Shown here: positions 6,834 through 13,244 of the stretch, in pieces
Layout: every line of letters begins with the position of its first letter
Position numbering within the stretch: position 1 is the stretch's first letter
NCBI GenBank assembly: GCA_031365725.1
Contig: JANLYQ010000108.1
Span: 1-15,230, forward strand
Reading direction: 5' to 3'
Source of the DNA: JANLYQ01 sp031365725
GTDB taxonomy: Bacteria; Actinomycetota; Actinomycetes; JACCUZ01
DNA: 15,230 bases
Made by a program: the position numbers and the translations under genes
Notes under the pieces: generated by a model
Databases searched by the model: none
Told to the model about the DNA's origin: nothing
What the model saw: only the letters and a program-made list of their open reading frames with translations

Positions 6834-7628
6834 TCACGCGACCTTCTCCACGCCGCCGGCCTCGGGGCCGAGGAAGCGCCGGCTGAGGTCGAGGAAGCGG
6901 CTCGGGTCGCCGGTGGTGAGGAATCGGTGGACGGGTTCCACCAGACCGGTCGGGCGCTCGAGCCCCTCGGCCACCAGGGTGCGGTAGACGTCCTTGGCGG
7001 TCTCGTCCGCGCTGGAGACGAGGGTGACGCCGCCGCCCATGACGTAGGAGATCACCCCGGTCAGCAACGGGTAGTGCGTGCAGCCGAGGATCAGGGTGTC
7101 GACACCCGCGCGGGCCATGGGGTCGAGGTAGTCGTGCGCGGCCGCGAGCAGCTCCGGTCCCCCGGTGATGCCGTCCTCGACGAACGACACGAACCTCGGG
7201 CAGGCCTGCGTCAGGACCTCGATCTGGGGCGCCGCCGCGAGCGCGTCCTCATACGCCCGGCTGGTCTTGGTCGCCGCCGTCGAGATCACGCCGACATGGT
7301 CGTTGCGCGTCGCCGCCACTGCCCGCCGTACAGCAGGGCGGATGACCTCCACGACCGGCACCGGATAGCGCTCACGGGCGTCGTGCAGGACCGCGGCGCT
7401 CGCGCTGTTGCACGCGATCACGAGCATCTTGACGCCTTGGTCGACGAGGTGGTCGAGGCACTCGAGGGCGAAGGCGCGGACCTCGGCGATGGGCCGGGGA
7501 CCGTAGGGCTGGCGCGCCGTGTCGCCGTAGTAGAGCACCGGCTCGTGCGGCAGCTGGTCGAGCACCGCCCGGGCGACGGTGAGCCCGCCGAACCCGGAGT
7601 CGAAGATGCCGATCGGAGCGTCCGCCAC
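6834..7628 (-). CDS. murI: glutamate racemase
   Basis: Converts L-glutamate to D-glutamate for peptidoglycan precursor synthesis, in the cytosol and without cofactor. The family start APIGIFDSGFGGLTV (with Asp10) is followed by YYGDTARQPYGPR. The two catalytic cysteines are in IACNSASA (Cys73) and LGCTHYPLL (Cys183). I start the protein at GTG 7626-7628 (264 aa), which gives the usual V/M-ADAPIGIFDSG and has a TACCCT box 6 nt upstream. The in-frame ATG at 7664 would add 12 residues unlike other MurI proteins and lies within a long inverted repeat. No Shine-Dalgarno is found for either. The MBL-fold gene follows 31 bp downstream. Confidence 0.94.
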   Translation of the reverse strand: MADAPIGIFDSGFGGLTVARAVLDQLPHEPVLYYGDTARQPYGPRPIAEVRAFALECLDHLVDQGVKMLVIACNSASAAVLHDARERYPVPVVEVIRPAVRRAVAATRNDHVGVISTAATKTSRAYEDALAAAPQIEVLTQACPRFVSFVEDGITGGPELLAAAHDYLDPMARAGVDTLILGCTHYPLLTGVISYVMGGGVTLVSSADETAKDVYRTLVAEGLERPTGLVEPVHRFLTTGDPSRFLDLSRRFLGPEAGGVEKVA

Positions 7629-7634
7629 GCAGGG

Positions 7635-7640
7635 AGGGTA
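7635..7640 (-). promoter_or_regulatory. -10 box of a predicted leaderless promoter for murI
   Basis: TACCCT on the minus strand, 6 nt before GTG 7628, fits the leaderless pattern of neighbouring genes. The proximal arm of the inverted repeat (7662-7675) lies where the -35 region would be. Confidence 0.5.
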
Positions 7641-7661
7641 CGGCCTCGGTCGCTGTTCCTT

Positions 7662-7714
7662 CATGATCGGAGCAGATCTGCGCGTCCAGACGGCGCTGCG
7701 CTGCTCCGATCATG
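7662..7714. repeat. perfect 14-bp inverted repeat with 25-nt spacer upstream of murI
   Basis: CATGATCGGAGCAG at 7662-7675 is matched without error by CTGCTCCGATCATG at 7701-7714. The spacer holds a smaller TCTG-CGCGTC-CAGA hairpin (7677-7690), so the whole could fold as a cruciform or RNA stem. It lies between the divergent murI promoter and the decayed plus-strand gene at 7796. An operator, a transcript hairpin or a relic of a mobile element are all possible. Confidence 0.85.
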
Positions 7715-7736
7715 CACAACCTGGCGTCGTGCCGAG

Positions 7737-7745
7737 TTGTCCACA
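7737..7745 (+). promoter_or_regulatory. DnaA-box-like 9-mer
   Basis: TTGTCCACA equals the preferred DnaA box of Streptomyces and mycobacteria. It stands alone; no second box or AT-rich stretch suggests an origin. Similar boxes are frequent in intergenic DNA of actinobacteria, so the role is open. Confidence 0.35.
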
Positions 7746-7795
7746 GATGTCCGTCGAGCGGGTGAGGCCGATGCAGCTCCCGCGAGGCTGGACCG

Positions 7796-8379
7796 ATGAC
7801 CTCCGCTGCGCCTCTCACTCCCGATTCGGGGCCGCTGCCTCCACTCGACCCGGGCAGGCTGCCAGCGGCGCTCGTCGACCTGGCCATGCTCCAGCAGGGC
7901 GCGATCGGGCGAGCCCAGGTCGCCGCGCTGGGCGTGTCCCATGGCGTCATCCGCCGCGAGCTGAAGGTGCGGCGGTGGCGGCGGCGGCACCCCCGGACGT
8001 ACGTCACGTTCAGCGGCCCGCTGCCTTCCGCGCCCGGGTGTGGGCAGCCGTGCTGTACGCCGGGGCGTATGCCCGCGGTGTCGAGAAGGCGCACGGCCTG
8101 CCCGGCGGGGTGCGCAACCTGCCCGAGGGACGTGCTGGGCGGCGCAGGTATCGCGACGTGCGCTACCGGCGATGGCGGCTGGTCGTGGAGCTCGACGGCC
8201 GAGCCGCTCACCCGGAGGAGGACCGGGAGCATGACGACCTGCGCGACAACGAGCTGGTTGCGCAGGAGGGCACGCGGACCCTGCGCTACGGGTGGCGGTC
8301 GGTCGTGACCCGTCCGTGTGCGACGGCTGCGCAGGTGGCTGCGGTGCTGGGCGCCGGCGGCTGGACCGGCGGTGAATGA
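7796..8379 (+). pseudogene. decayed AbiEi/DUF559-type gene (frameshift plus internal deletion)
   Basis: The N-terminal part (ATG 7796) reads like the AbiEi-type winged-helix domain that precedes a DUF559 nuclease fold in many actinobacterial proteins of about 280-320 residues: LVDLAMLQQGAIGRAQVAALGVSHGVIRRELK, then WRRRHPRTYVTFSGPLP. Near 8020 one base is missing: the expected FRARVWAAVLYAG continues in the next frame. Directly after LYAG the text jumps to ARGVEKAHGLPGGV and RRRYRDVRYRRWRLVVELDGRAAHPEE, the C-terminal DUF559 (PD-(D/E)XK-like) block with RLVVELDGRAAH, so roughly 120-140 residues of the middle are gone. It ends at TGA 8377-8379, 22 bp from the convergent cysM end. It encodes no working product. 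Whether it was an antitoxin, nuclease or defence gene is unknown. Its coding direction opposes all neighbours. Confidence 0.75.
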
Positions 8380-8401
8380 GGGTGCGCGTGGGCGGCGCGC
8401 C

Positions 8402-9349
8402 TTACGCCCAGAGGGTGCCGTCGAGGTTCGCCTCGGCCTCGTCGAGGGTGCCGGCGTACGCCCCGGTGGACAGATACTTCCACCCGGCGTCGCAGACGAT
8501 GAAGGCGATGTCGGCGCGGCGGCCCTCGGCGTGCGCCTTGGCGGCGATCCCGAGGGCAGCGTGGGCGATGGCGCCGGTAGAGAAGCCGGCGAACAGCCCC
8601 TCGTTGTCCAAGAGCTCGCGCACTCGGCGTACGGCGTCCCGCGGGCCGACCGAGTAGCGCGAGGTGAGCACCGACGCGTCGTAGAGCTCGGGTACGAAGC
8701 CCTCGTCGAGGTTGCGCAAGCCGTAGACCAGCTCGCCGTAGCGCGGCTCGGCCGCCACGATCTCCACCCCGGGCACCCGCTCGCGCAGAAACCGCCCGAC
8801 CCCCATCAACGTGCCGGTCGTGCCGAGCCCGGCGACGAAGTGCGTGATCGAGGGCAGGTCGGCCAGGATCTCGGGGCCGGTGGTGACGTAGTGCGACTCG
8901 GCGTTCGCCGGATTGCCGTACTGGTAGAGCATCACCCAGTCCGGGTGCTCGGCGGCGATCGTCTTGGCGACCCGGACCGCCTCGTTGGAGCCGCCCTCGG
9001 CCGGCGAGGACACGATCTCCGCGCCCCACATCTCCAGCAGCTGACGGCGTTCGATCGAGGTGTTGGCCGGCATGACACACACCAGCCGATAGCCCTTGAG
9101 CTGCGCCACCATCGCCAGCGAGATGCCGGTGTTGCCCGACGTCGGCTCGAGGATCGTGCAGCCGGGCCTTAGCAGCCCGGCCTTCTCGGCCTGCTCGACC
9201 ATGAACAACGCCGGCCGGTCCTTGACCGACCCGGTGGGGTTGCGGTCCTCGAGCTTGGCCCAGAGCCGCACGTCGGAGGACGGCGAGAGCCGCGGCAACC
9301 CGATCAGCGGGGTGTTGCCGACCGAGTCGAGCAGCGAGTCGTAGCGCAC
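8402..9349 (-). CDS. cysM: CysO-dependent O-phosphoserine sulfhydrylase (cysteine synthase CysM)
   Basis: PLP enzyme of fold type II that, in the mycobacterial pathway, joins O-phosphoserine and thiocarboxylated CysO to form CysO-cysteine. The PLP lysine is Lys43 in NPTGSVKDRP; the phosphate-binding loop is TSGNTG; GLGTTGTLMGVG binds the cofactor phosphate. PRYGELVYGLRNLDEGFVPELYD contains the arginine region associated with O-phosphoserine choice in M. tuberculosis CysM, and the C-terminus ends GTLWA, the same kind of tail that closes the active site there. The 315-residue length fits. GTG 9347-9349 is supported by AGGAG 6 nt upstream. cysO lies 64 bp upstream on the same strand; the gene converges with the decayed AbiEi/DUF559 gene. 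Confidence 0.93.
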   Translation of the reverse strand: MRYDSLLDSVGNTPLIGLPRLSPSSDVRLWAKLEDRNPTGSVKDRPALFMVEQAEKAGLLRPGCTILEPTSGNTGISLAMVAQLKGYRLVCVMPANTSIERRQLLEMWGAEIVSSPAEGGSNEAVRVAKTIAAEHPDWVMLYQYGNPANAESHYVTTGPEILADLPSITHFVAGLGTTGTLMGVGRFLRERVPGVEIVAAEPRYGELVYGLRNLDEGFVPELYDASVLTSRYSVGPRDAVRRVRELLDNEGLFAGFSTGAIAHAALGIAAKAHAEGRRADIAFIVCDAGWKYLSTGAYAGTLDEAEANLDGTLWA

Positions 9350-9413
9350 GCGTTCTCCTGTCGGGACGGGCGGAGCAGTCAGAGCAACGAGGGCAGTCAG
9401 AGCAGGCGGCTCG

Positions 9414-9686
9414 TCAGCCGCCGGCGACCGCAGGCAGCACCGTCACGCTGTCGCCATCCTTGACCGGAGTGCCGAGACCGTCGAGGAAGCGCACGTCCTC
9501 GTCGTTGAGGTAGACGTTGACGAAGCGGCGCAGCCCCTTCTCGTCGACCAACCGGTCCCGCAGCCCGGCGTGCCGCGACTCCAGGTCGTCGAGCAGCTCG
9601 GCCAACGTCGCGCCAGCGCCGTCGACGGCCTTCTCGCCGCCGGTGTACTGCCGGAGGATGGTCGGAATGCGGACCTCGATGCTCAC
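9414..9686 (-). CDS. cysO: ubiquitin-like sulfur carrier protein CysO
   Basis: A 90-residue MoaD/ThiS-like beta-grasp protein whose C-terminal Gly-Gly (LPAVAGG) is thiocarboxylated and then carries the growing cysteine. The fold's markers are RIPTILRQYTGG, the helix ATLAELLDDLESRHAGLRDRL, FVNVYLNDEDVRFLDGL and KDGDSVTVLPAVAGG. The adjacency to cysM and mec makes the CysO assignment much safer than MoaD or ThiS, although sequence alone could not exclude MoaD. The start is GTG 9684-9686 with GAGGAG about 10 nt upstream. It lies 39 bp after mec and 64 bp before cysM, so one transcript is likely. The mature C-terminus is already Gly-Gly, so no processing is required. Confidence 0.92.
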   Translation of the reverse strand: MSIEVRIPTILRQYTGGEKAVDGAGATLAELLDDLESRHAGLRDRLVDEKGLRRFVNVYLNDEDVRFLDGLGTPVKDGDSVTVLPAVAGG

Positions 9687-9725
9687 TGCGGGGACTCCTC
9701 GGTCGGACTTGTCGGTCGTGATCGC

Positions 9726-10157
9726 TCAGGACGTACGTCGTGGTGACAACGCCGGGACCACCCGGACCTCTTCCTCGGTCACCTCGCCGTCCAGGATCCG
9801 GTACGACCGGAGCTCCACAGTCTCCGGGTCGCGGGTCGAGATGAGCACGTAGTGCGCACCCGGCTCCTGCGCGAGCGTGATGTCGGTGCGCGACGGGTAA
9901 GCCTCGGTCGCGGTGTGCGAGTGGTAGACGACCACCGGCTCCTCGTCACGGTCGTCCATGTCGCGATAGAGCGCGAGCAGGTCCGCTGGGTCGAACTCGT
10001 AGAACGTCGGCGACCGCGCGGCGTTCAGCATCGGGACGAAGCGCTCCGGCCGGTCGGTGCCCACCGGTCCTGCGACGACGCCGCACGCCTCGTCCGGGTG
10101 GTCGCGACGGGCGTGCGCCACGATGTCGTCGTACGTCGACCGCGCGATCTCCAGCAC
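9726..10157 (-). CDS. mec: [CysO]-cysteine peptidase, JAMM/MPN+ metalloprotease
   Basis: Zinc peptidase that releases cysteine from the C-terminus of CysO-cysteine, the last step of this pathway. The JAMM motif is complete: Glu23 in PDEACGVV, then YHSHTATEAYPSRTDI with His79, His81, Ser89 and Asp92. At 143 residues it has the compact size of mycobacterial Mec (Rv1334). The start is GTG 10155-10157, 7 nt after a TAGGCT box with no Shine-Dalgarno, so the message is probably leaderless. cysO follows 39 bp downstream. Order mec-cysO-cysM is identical to M. tuberculosis. In that species a P1-type peptidase gene (Rv1333) sits between the DUF2017 gene and mec; it is missing here. Confidence 0.93.
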   Translation of the reverse strand: MLEIARSTYDDIVAHARRDHPDEACGVVAGPVGTDRPERFVPMLNAARSPTFYEFDPADLLALYRDMDDRDEEPVVVYHSHTATEAYPSRTDITLAQEPGAHYVLISTRDPETVELRSYRILDGEVTEEEVRVVPALSPRRTS

Positions 10158-10164
10158 GACGGCG

Positions 10165-10170
10165 AGCCTA
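10165..10170 (-). promoter_or_regulatory. -10 box of a predicted leaderless promoter for mec-cysO-cysM
   Basis: TAGGCT on the minus strand, 7 nt before GTG 10157, lies in the 51-bp gap after the DUF2017 gene. It would let the cysteine genes be transcribed apart from clpS. Confidence 0.6.
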
Positions 10171-10208
10171 ACGGTGGCCGGGCGCCGGTCGATGCTGCCC
10201 GCCAGCCG

Positions 10209-10760
10209 TCAGAGGTCCTGCGACAGCGCCTCTACCATGGTGTCCTGCAGCCACCCCATGAACTCGTAGATCCCATAGAGGGCGAGCCGAGGCTCGTCCT
10301 CGGCGAGGCTGTCGAGCACCTCCTCGAACCCCTCGGTCACGTCGAGCCGCTCGCCCAGGACGAGCCGGATGTCGTTGAGCGCACCGAGCCACGCATAGGC
10401 CTGGTCCTGGGTCAGCACGATCTCGTGCGGCTCCTCACCGAGGCTGTCCAATGCCGATTGCAGCCCCGCGGACTTGCGTTGCCGCAGACCCTGCTCGGTG
10501 TAGCGCCGGAAATCGGCGGACGCCTCGGCGTCGTCCGCGTAGGCGTCAGGAAAGAGCCGAGCCAGAGCCGGATCGTCGGGCACCTCGGTCGCGGTGCCGA
10601 TGCCGACGGCGCGCGCCAGTGGGTCGTCGTCGACCTCGCCCGCATCGTCGGCCGTCAGCAGATCGAGCATCTCGCGCAGCACCTGCCGCAGGACGGCGTG
10701 CTCGGCCCTGCGGAAGGTCACGGACACCTGCCCGTCACGGCGGCGATGAAATCCTTTCAC
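10209..10760 (-). CDS. DUF2017 protein, ClpS-linked
   Basis: A 183-residue acidic, mostly helical cytosolic protein of the DUF2017 (PF09438) family, found almost always beside clpS in Actinobacteria (Rv1332 in M. tuberculosis). Recognisable blocks are MKGFHRRRDGQVSVTFRRAE, LVDLL-like LRQVLREMLDLL, DPALARLFPDAYADD, FRRYTEQGLRQRK and the C-terminal YGIYEFMGWLQDTMVEAL. GTG 10758-10760 overlaps the TGA of clpS (GTGA), a strong sign of coupled translation and joint function. Its role is unknown; a part in ClpS or Clp control is a reasonable inference from the coupling alone. Confidence 0.9.
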   Translation of the reverse strand: MKGFHRRRDGQVSVTFRRAEHAVLRQVLREMLDLLTADDAGEVDDDPLARAVGIGTATEVPDDPALARLFPDAYADDAEASADFRRYTEQGLRQRKSAGLQSALDSLGEEPHEIVLTQDQAYAWLGALNDIRLVLGERLDVTEGFEEVLDSLAEDEPRLALYGIYEFMGWLQDTMVEALSQDL

Positions 10761-11059
10761 TGGTCGTGCGACATGGTCGCCCAGAGCCCGTAGCCGTGCA
10801 TGGCCTCGACGTCGCGCTCCATCTCCTCGCGGGTGCCGTTGGACACGACCGACTTACCCTCCTCGTGCACCTGCATCATGAGCACGGCCGCCTTCTCCTT
10901 CGGATAGCCGAAGTGCTTCATCAGCACGAAGGTGACGTAGGACATGAGGTTCACCGGGTCGTTCCACACGATGGTGACCCACGGCTTGTCCGGCACGACC
11001 ACGGAGCCGGTCTCGACGTCCTCCTCCGGCCGCACGGTCTCCAGCGGCGCAACGGACAT
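10757..11059 (-). CDS. clpS: ATP-dependent Clp protease adaptor ClpS
   Basis: A 100-residue N-recognin adaptor that binds proteins with destabilising N-terminal residues and hands them to the Clp unfoldase. The N-terminal 26 residues are acidic and flexible; the core begins WVTIVWNDPVNLMSYV. N-degron pocket residues are visible: Asn33-Asp34, Met39, Met62 and His65 in VLMMQVHEEGK, in line with the E. coli N34/D35/M40/M62/H66 pocket. The C-terminus YGLWATM is typical of the actinobacterial form. ATG 11057-11059 sits 7 nt after TAGGGT and lacks a Shine-Dalgarno, so translation is probably leaderless. The DUF2017 gene overlaps its stop by 4 nt. pncB starts 23 bp away in the opposite direction. 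Confidence 0.95.
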   Translation of the reverse strand: MSVAPLETVRPEEDVETGSVVVPDKPWVTIVWNDPVNLMSYVTFVLMKHFGYPKEKAAVLMMQVHEEGKSVVSNGTREEMERDVEAMHGYGLWATMSHDQ

Positions 11060-11066
11060 GTCCCCA

Positions 11067-11076
11067 ACCCTAGGCT
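11067..11076. promoter_or_regulatory. shared palindromic -10 boxes of divergent leaderless clpS and pncB promoters
   Basis: The palindrome CCTAGG (11069-11074) is the overlap of two -10 boxes. On the minus strand TAGGGT (11072-11067) lies 7 nt before clpS ATG 11059; on the plus strand TAGGCT (11071-11076) lies 6 nt before pncB GTG 11083. The two boxes share the central TA pair, so polymerase probably cannot open both at once. Neither side has a clear -35 element or ribosome site. Confidence 0.6.
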
Positions 11077-11082
11077 GAGGGA

Positions 11083-12369
11083 GTGACGGGCGACACCGGT
11101 CTGCTGACCGACCACTACGAGCTCACGATGTTGCAGGCGGCGCTGCGCGACGGCACTGCTGGCCGCCGATGCGTCTTCGAGGTCTTCGCCCGCAGGCTGC
11201 CCGACGGGCGGCGCTACGGCATCGTCGCCGGCACCGGTCGGCTGCTCGACGCGATCCCCCGGTTCCGGTACGACGACAGCACGCTGGCCGGTCTGCGGGA
11301 CACCGGGGTCATCGACGAGGCCACCTGCGCGTGGCTGGCGGACTACCGCTTCACCGGGGACGTGTCGGGCTACCTCGAGGGTGAGGTCTACCTCCCCGGA
11401 TCGCCGGTGCTGACCGTGGAGGGCACGTTCGCCGAAGCAGTGCTGCTCGAGACGCTCACCTTGAGCATCCTCAACCACGACTCCGCCGTCGCCTCCGCCG
11501 CGTCCCGCATGGCGCAAGCCGCTGGGTCACGCCCGTGCATCGAGATGGGGTCCCGCCGCACCCACGAGGAGGCTGCAGTGGCCGCGGCCAGGGCGGCGTA
11601 CCTCGCGGGCTTCTCCACCACGTCCAACCTTGCCGCCGGGCGGCGCTACGGCGTACCGACGGCCGGCACGGCGGCACACTCGTGGACGCTGCTGCACGAG
11701 GTCGAGGCAGATGCGTTCCGGGCGCAGATCGACGCGCTCGGGGTCGGCACCACGTTGCTCGTCGACACCTACGACATCGCTGCCGGCATTGCCACTGCTG
11801 TCGAGGCCGCCGGCCCAGGCCTCGGTGCGGTGCGCATCGACTCGGGCGATCTGGCGGTCCTCGCGCACCAGACCCGTGCACAGCTCGACGCACTCGGCGC
11901 GCACGACACCCGCATCGTGCTGTCAGGTGACCTCGACGAGTTTGCGTTGGCTGCGTTGGCGACGGCACCGGTCGACGCCTACGGCGTGGGCACCGCCGTC
12001 GTCACCGGCTCCGGTGCCCCTACTGCGGGCTTCGTCTACAAGGTGGTCGACGTGGAGGGCCGCAGCGTGGCCAAGCGGTCGGAGGACAAGATCACCAGAG
12101 GCGGCCGCAAGACCGCCGTTCGCCGGCATCGCTCCTCCGGCACCGCAACCGAAGAAGTCGTTGTGGCACAGGGGCAACCATCAACTCAGCCCGGCGACCG
12201 GGCGCTCCAGCACGTGATGGTGCGCGGGGGCGAGCCGGTCGGCGTACGCACGTTGGAGGAGTCCCGCGCGCACCGCGCTCACGTGCTCACCACTCTGCCG
12301 TGGCAGGCCCTCGCCCTGTCGCGCGGCGAACCCGCCATCCCCACGACGTACGAGGAGACGACGTCATGA
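11083..12369 (+). CDS. pncB: nicotinate phosphoribosyltransferase
   Basis: Joins nicotinate and PRPP, with ATP hydrolysis, to nicotinate mononucleotide, the committing step of Preiss-Handler NAD salvage in the cytosol. The 428-residue protein opens with LLTDHYELTMLQAALRDG and continues with the family blocks VFEVFARRLPDGRRYGIVAG, GYLEGEVYLPGSPVLTVEG, EMGSRRTHEEAAVAAARAAY and GVPTAGTAAHSW, where His199 is the phosphorylated histidine. Later LVDTYDIAAGI, VRIDSGDLAVLA and YGVGTAVVTG line the PRPP site. The GTG start has no Shine-Dalgarno and follows a TAGGCT box, so it is predicted leaderless. Its TGA overlaps pncA's ATG by 4 nt. In M. tuberculosis pncB1 is likewise divergent from clpS. Confidence 0.95.
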   Translation: MTGDTGLLTDHYELTMLQAALRDGTAGRRCVFEVFARRLPDGRRYGIVAGTGRLLDAIPRFRYDDSTLAGLRDTGVIDEATCAWLADYRFTGDVSGYLEGEVYLPGSPVLTVEGTFAEAVLLETLTLSILNHDSAVASAASRMAQAAGSRPCIEMGSRRTHEEAAVAAARAAYLAGFSTTSNLAAGRRYGVPTAGTAAHSWTLLHEVEADAFRAQIDALGVGTTLLVDTYDIAAGIATAVEAAGPGLGAVRIDSGDLAVLAHQTRAQLDALGAHDTRIVLSGDLDEFALAALATAPVDAYGVGTAVVTGSGAPTAGFVYKVVDVEGRSVAKRSEDKITRGGRKTAVRRHRSSGTATEEVVVAQGQPSTQPGDRALQHVMVRGGEPVGVRTLEESRAHRAHVLTTLPWQALALSRGEPAIPTTYEETTS

Positions 12370-12980
12370 CCGAGTCCGTGCCAGGCAAGCACCTGACCGA
12401 CCTCGCCCTGGACGACACGTGCGCGCTTATCGTGGTCGATGTGCAGAACGACTTCGCCGACCCCGACGGTGGCCTGCACGTGCGCGGCGGCGAGGACATC
12501 GTCGCTCTGGTCAGTGAGGCCGTAGGGGCGGCCCAGAACGCGGGTGCTGCGATCGCCTACACCCAGGACTGGCACCCGGCCGACACCCCGCACTTCGCCA
12601 AGCACGGCGGGGTGTGGCCGGTGCACTGTGTCGGTGGCACGTGGGGCGCCGAGCTGCACCCCGGTTTGCTGGTGCACGGACCTGTGGTGCGCAAGGGCAT
12701 CGGCGGCGAGGACGGCTACTCGGGTTTCTCGGTGCGTGACCCGCTCACCGGTGTCGGCGCGCCGACCCAGCTGCAGTCGCTGCTCGACCCGAATGTGCGG
12801 CGGCTGGTCGTGGTCGGTCTCGCCGGCGACTACTGCGTCAAGGAAACAGCGCTGGACGGTGTGCGGCTGGGCTACCAGGTCGAGGTGCCGATGCGCCTCA
12901 CCCGGTTCGTCGAGCTCGAGCCCGGCGACACCGACCGTGCCATCGAGGAGATGCGCGCGGCGGGTGTGACCGTTTCCTAG
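12366..12980 (+). CDS. pncA: nicotinamidase (PncA-type, isochorismatase superfamily)
   Basis: Hydrolyses nicotinamide to nicotinate and ammonia, feeding PncB. In this 204-residue protein the catalytic triad is Asp25 (VVDVQNDF), Lys110 (VVRKGIGGEDGYSGF) and nucleophile Cys157 (LAGDYCVKETALD). Metal ligands are Asp68, His70 and His76 in TQDWHPADTPHF plus His87 in WPVHCVGGTWGAE. Enzymes of this group also activate pyrazinamide. ATG 12366 overlaps the pncB stop (ATGA) and has AGGAG about 9 nt upstream, so both coupling and a real ribosome site are present. An alternative earlier start at 12300 would lie inside pncB. The frame stays open past its TAG (12978-12980) for another 87 codons, which is treated separately. 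Confidence 0.95.
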   Translation: MTESVPGKHLTDLALDDTCALIVVDVQNDFADPDGGLHVRGGEDIVALVSEAVGAAQNAGAAIAYTQDWHPADTPHFAKHGGVWPVHCVGGTWGAELHPGLLVHGPVVRKGIGGEDGYSGFSVRDPLTGVGAPTQLQSLLDPNVRRLVVVGLAGDYCVKETALDGVRLGYQVEVPMRLTRFVELEPGDTDRAIEEMRAAGVTVS

Positions 12981-13010
12981 TTGGGCTTGACGGCCTCCGC
13001 TGCCGGATGC

Positions 13011-13244
13011 ATGTTGGTGGGACCGGCGGGGACAGTGGCCGAAGGATCGGCAAGTGGCCTGCGGGGATTGGTAGGTGACCCGTTGGACGGCGACAACGCA
13101 CCCGGCCCGGGCGAGCCGGAACTCGTTGACACCGGCAACTTTCCCGGTCCTGACGACGGCCCGCAGGACGACATCGAGCAAAGCTCGCTTCCGGACTTCG
13201 ACGAGGACCTGATCGACGGAGCACATCTCGAGGACGACGAATGA
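13011..13244 (+). CDS. small acidic, probably disordered protein coupled to the CHAP hydrolase
   Basis: Reading frame of 77 codons from ATG 13011 (open since the pncA stop, 87 codons from 12981). I do not recognise it. The first third is Gly/Ala-rich (MLVGPAGTVAEGSASGLRG); the rest is Pro/Gly/Asp/Glu-rich with almost no basic residues and ends LIDGAHLEDDE, so it should be unstructured and very acidic. There is no clear Shine-Dalgarno at 13011; GTG 13035 is an alternative start. Its TGA overlaps the ATG of the hydrolase gene (ATGA), which argues that it is translated. It could shield, escort or inhibit the basic hydrolase, but that is speculation. Possible chance ORF. Confidence 0.5.
   Translation: MLVGPAGTVAEGSASGLRGLVGDPLDGDNAPGPGEPELVDTGNFPGPDDGPQDDIEQSSLPDFDEDLIDGAHLEDDE

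Noticed and set aside
7629..7664. ATG 7664 as the murI start
   Set aside because: It adds 12 residues not typical of MurI, has no ribosome site and lies in the inverted repeat; GTG 7628 has a properly spaced -10 box.
7737..7745. Replication origin
   Set aside because: Only a single DnaA-box-like 9-mer; no cluster, no AT-rich element, no dnaA/dnaN neighbours.
6786..7799. Plus-strand open frame opposite murI
   Set aside because: Antisense of MurI; no ribosome site and no similarity seen.
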